From a virus, in the IMG/VR virus record IMGVR_UViG_3300038408_000025, positions 1 to 24,811 of that record: DNA of 24,811 bases. One strand, 5' to 3'. This document shows positions 20,880 through 24,811 of this stretch, one piece after another. A program made the position numbers and the translations under genes. Below the pieces are notes generated by a model. That model did not search any database. It was not told the origin of the DNA and was given only the letters and a program-made list of their open reading frames with translations. Position 1 is the stretch's first letter. Every line of letters starts with the position of its first letter.

Positions 20880-22135
20880 GGCGTTTCCCCGAGGGTGACG
20901 GCCACGTTGTCCGTGGTCGTCATGTTCAGCGGCATCAGGTATTTGTCGAGCGCTTCCTCGTCTGGATTCATGTTCTCCAGTTCGCGCACCTGGTTGCGCG
21001 TCATCCAGCCGGTATTGATCGCGCTGGCGTAGGCCGTGTAACGACTCACGATGTCGCCGCGCAGCAGGCCATTCACCAAAAATTCACTGAAGTACCGCGA
21101 GCGCTCGCGCGGCAGCAGCAGCCGGTGGCTGATGGCCTGTTCCCATCTCACGAGCCAGGGTGTCAGCGAATAGATCACGAAGTCCAATGATTGCTGTTCG
21201 ATATTGCTGAAAGTGGCGTTGGAGAGATCGGCGACCATGTGCGGGGGCACGCGAAACATGCGGCAGATCTCCGTCACCTGGAACTTGCGCGACTCTAAAA
21301 ATTGCGCGTCGTCGTTGGGCATGGTCAAGGGCGTGAACTTCGTGCCCTCTTCCAAGAGGATCGTTTTGCCGGCATTCTCGATGCCGCCGTACTCTGCGGA
21401 GAAAGAGCCTTTCAAGCGCTCGTAAGCCTCTGGACTCATCACGCCGGGATGCTCGAGCACGCCGCCGGCGCGCGCGCCGTTGGCGAACAGTTTCGATCCG
21501 TGCCGGGTGAGCGTCAGCCCCAGCCCGATCGTCTCGCGCGCGATCCCGATCATGCTCATGCCCACCAGGCCGTTCATGCTGAGGCCCGGCACGTGGAAGA
21601 TTTGATCCCGGTTGTAAGTGATCAATCCGGCTTGAGGATCGCGATATTCGTAGATCAGCACGCCATTGACGCGCTTCGGCGTCATGTACTGCGGGAAGAG
21701 CGGCCACAACTCGCGCACGCGCCCGGCCCCGTCGTCGACGATCTCGCTGTAGCTGTTTCCCCACAACGTGCAATGTCCCATCGACGTCTCGCGCCACTGG
21801 AACGAGGTCATATCGTCGTTGGGGGAATCGTGCAGGACGCTGTAGAGGGAATGATCGGCGGCGCGATCCTTGCCGCGGCCGATGCGCTCGTAAGTGATGA
21901 GCGGCAGCGTGGCCACGCCCTCGGCGAGCACGCGCACGCAACCCAGCACGGCGCTGAAAGTCAGCGCATTTTCCGGGGTCACGTAGACGCCGCTGGCAGA
22001 TTGGTTGGTCGCCAGCAGCATCTTGACGACCTCCTCCGTGGTGGAGGCGTTCATGCGCGGCGCCGGCGCCGGCTCCGGCTGCGGATCCGTCGCGATCGTT
22101 TTGGCTTTGCGCTTGAAGCGATCGAAGATGCTCAT
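20876..22135 (-). CDS. Portal protein, HK97 family
   Basis: A 419-aa portal protein. ATG 22135 (product MSIFDRFKRKAK) is chosen; the longer in-frame start at 22219 would be encoded through the terminator hairpin and gives an Arg-rich non-phage-like N-terminus. Family features: TFSAVLGCVRVLAEGVATLPL, LHDSPNDDMTSFQWRE, HCTLWGNSYSEIV, VPGLSMNGLVGMSMI, GGIENAGKTILLEEG, then FQVTEICRMFRVPPHMV and NIEQQSLDFVIYSL near the C-terminal third. It forms the dodecameric packaging channel. Its leader carries the terminator-like hairpin at 22146-22179. Confidence 0.93.
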   Translation of the reverse strand: MSIFDRFKRKAKTIATDPQPEPAPAPRMNASTTEEVVKMLLATNQSASGVYVTPENALTFSAVLGCVRVLAEGVATLPLITYERIGRGKDRAADHSLYSVLHDSPNDDMTSFQWRETSMGHCTLWGNSYSEIVDDGAGRVRELWPLFPQYMTPKRVNGVLIYEYRDPQAGLITYNRDQIFHVPGLSMNGLVGMSMIGIARETIGLGLTLTRHGSKLFANGARAGGVLEHPGVMSPEAYERLKGSFSAEYGGIENAGKTILLEEGTKFTPLTMPNDDAQFLESRKFQVTEICRMFRVPPHMVADLSNATFSNIEQQSLDFVIYSLTPWLVRWEQAISHRLLLPRERSRYFSEFLVNGLLRGDIVSRYTAYASAINTGWMTRNQVRELENMNPDEEALDKYLMPLNMTTTDNVAVTLGETP

Positions 22136-22145
22136 GTCCACCAAC

Positions 22146-22179
22146 AAAAAAGGCGCAGACCTCCGAAGAGATCTGCGCC
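22146..22179 (-). terminator. Intrinsic terminator with cUUCGg tetraloop
   Basis: On the minus strand GGCGCAGATCTC, TTCG, GAGGTCTGCGCC forms a 12-bp stem (one G-U pair) closed by a cUUCGg loop and followed directly by six T (22151-22146). The wobble pair is only possible on the minus-strand RNA, which sets the direction. It ends about 10 nt before the portal ATG, so it works as a terminator, attenuator or antitermination target for the downstream operon. Confidence 0.85.
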
Positions 22180-22231
22180 GTGTGCCGGCCCCGCCCGTGC
22201 ATCGGAGCCGCCGTTTCACTTTGCCTGATCC

Positions 22232-22240
22232 ATTATATCA
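22232..22240 (-). promoter_or_regulatory. Extended -10 promoter candidate upstream of portal
   Basis: The minus strand reads TGATATAAT, a perfect extended -10. The transcript would begin near 22225, giving a leader of about 80 nt to the terminator at 22146. A TTGACA lies upstream but only 8 bp from the -10, too close to be its -35; no good -35 at 17 bp is seen. Confidence 0.45.
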
Positions 22241-22247
22241 CGAGATG

Positions 22248-22454
22248 TCAACTGTCCGGCTCGACGCGCACCCGGCCGCGATCGTCCTCCAATAAGCGCA
22301 CCAGGGTGCAGCCCTGGTTGTGCAGCTGCTGCAATCTCACCACCGCCTGCGCCCACTCCAGCGGCAGCACGAGCGCCACGGCGCGCGGCTGCGCGGCCGT
22401 TAGATCGATTTCCGGCCGGGGCTGCCTGGCCTGGAATTCAATCTCGTCTCTCAT
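22248..22454 (-). CDS. Small hypothetical protein after terminase
   Basis: A 68-aa protein whose ATG overlaps the terminase stop by 4 nt. The composition is Arg/Leu/Gln-rich with a long helix (PLEWAQAVVRLQQLHNQGCTLVRLLEDDRG). No signal peptide, membrane helix or known motif. Its end lies next to the promoter-terminator leader of the portal gene. Probably real by coupling; function unknown. Confidence 0.5.
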   Translation of the reverse strand: MRDEIEFQARQPRPEIDLTAAQPRAVALVLPLEWAQAVVRLQQLHNQGCTLVRLLEDDRGRVRVEPDS

Positions 22455-24118
22455 AGCGCCCTCACGCCGCGCGCTGCGTACACGCTCTGCGCCTGATGTG
22501 CGTTGCGCATCGCGCGATCGAGCGCCATGATGAGCGCCACAATCCCGTCGATCTTCTCGCGCGATTTCTCTTTGTCCGGCTTGATGTTGCCGGCCGGGTC
22601 CATCCCGGCGACGACGTTGTCGGCCATCCAGTTCAGCACCGGGTTGTTGCCGTGCGCGATCGTGTGGCTCATCACCAGGCGTTCCAATTCTTTCATCGGC
22701 GGCGACATCGAGGCATAGCCCTGCCCGAACTCCACCATTGTCAGGCCGTTGGACTGCAGCACGTTAGACACCCGCGCCGCGCCCCAACGGTCGAACGCAA
22801 TCTCGGCGATCTTGAATTCTTTTGCATCTCGTCCAATCTGCTCGAAGATGAAATCATAATCGATCACGTTGCCCGGCGTCGAGGTCAGATAACCAGCCCT
22901 CTGCCACACGTCGTAAGGGACCCGATCGTCGTGCACCCGCTTCAATAGATTGTCCCCCGGGATCCAGAACCTCGGCAGAACCAAATACACATCCTCGCCG
23001 GCCAGCGGCGGAAACACCAGCACGAACGCCGTCAGGTCCAGCGTGCTCGACAGGTCGAGGCCGCCATAGCAGGTCCGCCCCGCGAGTTTTGAATAGTCGA
23101 TAGGCAGTCCGCATTGTCGCCAGTGCTCGATGGGCATCCATTTGGTCTCACTCTGCGTCCAGACATTCAGCTCGAGCCGCAGGAATGAATTCTGCGCGCT
23201 GGGCATCTCGATCGCCCGCGTGCATTTGCGGCGCATGTCGTCCCATTTTTTCGAGACGCCTAAATTCGGATTCGACTTGATCCACGTGCTTTCATCCTGC
23301 CAATCGTCGCCATCATCTAATGTATAGATCAGCCCGAAGAAGCTGTCGTCGTCGATGACCCGATCGAGAATCTTTTTGCTGTATTCGTTCAGCGTCCAAC
23401 ACAGCGACTGCCGATCGTAGCCGGCCGTCGTGATCCCGAACATCAACGGCTGCCGGCGCGCGCCCGTGGCCGTGTCTATTTTGTCCCAGACCTCGCGCGT
23501 TTTATGCGCGTGGATCTCGTCGATGACGGCGCCGTGAATGTTCAGGCCGTCGAGCGTATCCGCATCTGCCCCCAGCGGCTCGAACTTGCTAGCCGTCCCC
23601 TCGATGTTGAGATTATCTCGAAAGGTTCTAATCCTCTTCCGCAGCATCGGCGAGGTCCGTACCATCCGTACAGCCTCCTGGTGGGTGATACGCGCCTGAT
23701 CGCGCTTGGTTGCTGCGGAATAGATTTCCGCGCCAGGCTCACCGTCCGCCGCCAGGAGATATAATCCCACCCCCGCTCCGAGTGTACTCTTGCCGTTTTT
23801 GCGCGCCACTTCGATATCCGCAGTTCGATAACGCCTTGATCCGTCATCGCGCTTCCACCCGAACAAGGTCCAGATCAGAAATTGCTGCCATGGCTCCAGC
23901 GTCAACGGCTGTCCTGCCCACTCGCCCTTCGAGTGTTTCAAAATGCTGAAGAACTTCAGCGCGTGCTCGGCGGCGCTCCGATCGAAATGCAAGCCCCGCC
24001 CGGTGCCGTGCTCCAGGTCGTCGAGCTGCCGCCGGCAAGCAGCCTGAATCCAATGGCCCGCGATCTGCCTGCCGCTGATCACATCGGCGATGTACTGATC
24101 GGCTTTCCATTCATTCAC
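22451..24118 (-). CDS. Terminase large subunit (Terminase_1 family)
   Basis: A 555-aa DNA packaging motor. Motor domain: ALKFFSILKHSKGEWAGQP and LEPWQQFLIWTLFGWK (adenine-binding region), Walker A-like VARKNGKST (residues 104-112), Walker B GAVIDEIHAHK with D200/E201, and the coupling motif ITTAGY near 229. RNase H-like nuclease domain: YGGLDLSSTLDLTAFVLVF with an acidic residue near 355, and SREKIDGIVALIMALDRA near the C-terminus with the third acidic site. It binds the portal and cuts concatemeric DNA. Overlaps the small subunit gene by 8 nt. Confidence 0.95.
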   Translation of the reverse strand: MNEWKADQYIADVISGRQIAGHWIQAACRRQLDDLEHGTGRGLHFDRSAAEHALKFFSILKHSKGEWAGQPLTLEPWQQFLIWTLFGWKRDDGSRRYRTADIEVARKNGKSTLGAGVGLYLLAADGEPGAEIYSAATKRDQARITHQEAVRMVRTSPMLRKRIRTFRDNLNIEGTASKFEPLGADADTLDGLNIHGAVIDEIHAHKTREVWDKIDTATGARRQPLMFGITTAGYDRQSLCWTLNEYSKKILDRVIDDDSFFGLIYTLDDGDDWQDESTWIKSNPNLGVSKKWDDMRRKCTRAIEMPSAQNSFLRLELNVWTQSETKWMPIEHWRQCGLPIDYSKLAGRTCYGGLDLSSTLDLTAFVLVFPPLAGEDVYLVLPRFWIPGDNLLKRVHDDRVPYDVWQRAGYLTSTPGNVIDYDFIFEQIGRDAKEFKIAEIAFDRWGAARVSNVLQSNGLTMVEFGQGYASMSPPMKELERLVMSHTIAHGNNPVLNWMADNVVAGMDPAGNIKPDKEKSREKIDGIVALIMALDRAMRNAHQAQSVYAARGVRAL

Positions 24119-24593
24119 TCTTGACGACCTGCGCCGCCGGTCCGAACAATTCCATCTCCAATTGATCGGGTTGTTCAGGCAGCGGCACTTGAATGCGCGA
24201 TCGCGCGCTGGGCGTCATGCCAAACTCTGCCGCGTAGGATTTGAACAGCGCACTGTTGTCACGCAAAATCTGCAATGCCGGATGCTTATGCATCTGATCG
24301 AACTTATCTTTGATGACCAGTCCTTGCGCCTGGACGATCTCTGCGGCGCGCCAGGCCATTGCATAGTGCACGCTCATTAGCTCGAACGCCGCCTGATCGA
24401 CATCGGTGAAAATTCGCATCTCTTGCAGCAGCGGCAGATACTGATCGACGAACGCGTACATGCCGGCATCGATCTGCGCCGGCGTAATCTTCGCGGATAT
24501 GCGCGGCTTTGGCTCGCGCTTATTCAACTTGCGCTTGCCCGGATTGCCTTCAAGTTTCTTTTTAGCTGTCGGCTTCGGCTTGCGTCCGCGCAT
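24111..24593 (-). CDS. Terminase small subunit, P27 family
   Basis: A 160-aa protein opening RGRKPKPTAKKKLEGNPGKRKLN, the standard basic start of P27-family small terminases (RGRKPxPTxLKxLxGNPGKR). Helices follow (AFVDQYLPLLQEMRIFTDVDQAAFELMSVHY), then KDKFDQMHKHPALQILRDNSALFKSYAAEFGMTPSARSRI, the conserved C-terminal stretch N-P-x-L...L..FGLTPSSR. It recognises the packaging site and stimulates the large subunit. The cohesive-end or pac site is probably beyond the right edge. Confidence 0.93.
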   Translation of the reverse strand: MRGRKPKPTAKKKLEGNPGKRKLNKREPKPRISAKITPAQIDAGMYAFVDQYLPLLQEMRIFTDVDQAAFELMSVHYAMAWRAAEIVQAQGLVIKDKFDQMHKHPALQILRDNSALFKSYAAEFGMTPSARSRIQVPLPEQPDQLEMELFGPAAQVVKSE

Positions 24594-24762
24594 TCTCGCT
24601 CATCTCAAAACAAGCGCACGCGCCATTCTCATCGATCGTAATGCGCTTGAGGTTGCACGTGAAGTCATTGCTCATGCCTTGATTGTGTTTGCACCTGACA
24701 TTCAGGCAGAGCAGCTTCACGATCGGCTCGAATTCAAATTGAATTGCAATTTCGTTTGGCAT
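24562..24762 (-). CDS. Small Cys-rich protein, possible metal-binding
   Basis: A 66-aa protein if started at ATG 24762, which has AGGAT 6 nt upstream; an in-frame ATG at 24768 adds two residues. It overlaps the small terminase start by 32 nt. Cysteines occur as LLCLNVRCKHNQ, then DFTCNLKRITIDENGACACFEM: a C-x4-C ... C ... C-x-C arrangement that recalls small DUF1540-like metal-binding proteins. More AT-rich than its neighbours. Function unknown; similar tiny proteins near terminase genes are common. Confidence 0.55.
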   Translation of the reverse strand: MPNEIAIQFEFEPIVKLLCLNVRCKHNQGMSNDFTCNLKRITIDENGACACFEMSENARTQAEADS

Positions 24763-24811
24763 TTTCATCCTGTACCAAATTCGATCAATTTCGCGGGTGT
24801 GTGAAAAAGGC

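Noticed and set aside
22136-22219. Longer N-terminus for the portal protein
   Set aside because: It would be encoded by the terminator hairpin and T-run, gives an Arg-rich stretch unlike portal proteins, and ATG 22135 begins with the usual short MSIFDRF-type start.
22246-22251. TTGACA on the minus strand as -35 box
   Set aside because: It is only 8 bp from the TATAAT -10, too close for sigma70. It also contains the stop codon of the 68-aa gene.
1-24811. HIP1 octamer GCGATCGC as evidence for a cyanobacterial host
   Set aside because: Only a handful of full octamers were seen by eye while CGATCG and GATC are common in other contexts, so the cyanobacterial signature is not met.

Overview
The window is most of the virion-structure half of a tailed, siphovirus-type (HK97-like) phage or prophage genome, plus a block of accessory genes read from the other strand. 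Base composition is GC-rich (roughly 60% by eye) and strikingly rich in GATC and CGATCG. No 16S, tRNA or housekeeping gene is present, so the host cannot be fixed. The FtsK-like ATPase with a repetitive linker and small C-terminal helical domain, together with the overall gene style, reminds me of Chloroflexota-associated elements, but this is only a weak inference.

Right to left on the minus strand (24762 to 4960) runs a nearly gapless morphogenesis operon in canonical order: a small Cys-rich protein, terminase small and large subunits, a 68-aa protein, portal, S49-type prohead protease, major capsid protein, two glycosyltransferases, two likely virion display proteins (one built of about 14 tandem 22-residue units), gp6-like connector, head-tail adaptor, gp10-like protein, a 66-aa protein, DUF3168-like tail completion protein, tail tube, tail assembly chaperones with a -1 frameshift site, tape measure, two distal tail/baseplate proteins and a beta-helix tail spike. 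Many junctions are 1-4 nt overlaps (ATGA, TGATG), implying translational coupling. A promoter-like extended -10 followed by a cUUCGg terminator hairpin sits just upstream of the portal gene and may separate packaging from structural transcription. Perfect AGGAGG Shine-Dalgarno sites precede the two proteins needed in most copies, capsid and tail tube.

Left to right on the plus strand (1 to 4875) lie an ATPase cut by the window edge, a signal-peptide/coiled-coil/membrane protein and a 48-aa one-helix membrane protein in an overlapping operon, then a putative DNA-binding protein, three proteins of unknown function and a protein ending in an excisionase/MerR-like winged helix. A strong sigma70-type promoter whose spacer is a 16-bp perfect palindrome (2963-2990) drives the second part of this block. 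The two transcription units converge at about 4.9 kb on a 15-bp perfect hairpin that probably terminates both. No integrase, repressor, replication or lysis gene can be recognised here.

The least ordinary points are the four-gene glycosyltransferase/display cassette inserted between capsid and connector genes, a recent 198-bp in-frame tandem duplication in its repeat protein, the promoter-terminator leader in front of the portal gene, the palindrome-embedded promoter, and the ATPase/membrane-protein operon attached to a phage that already has a normal terminase.
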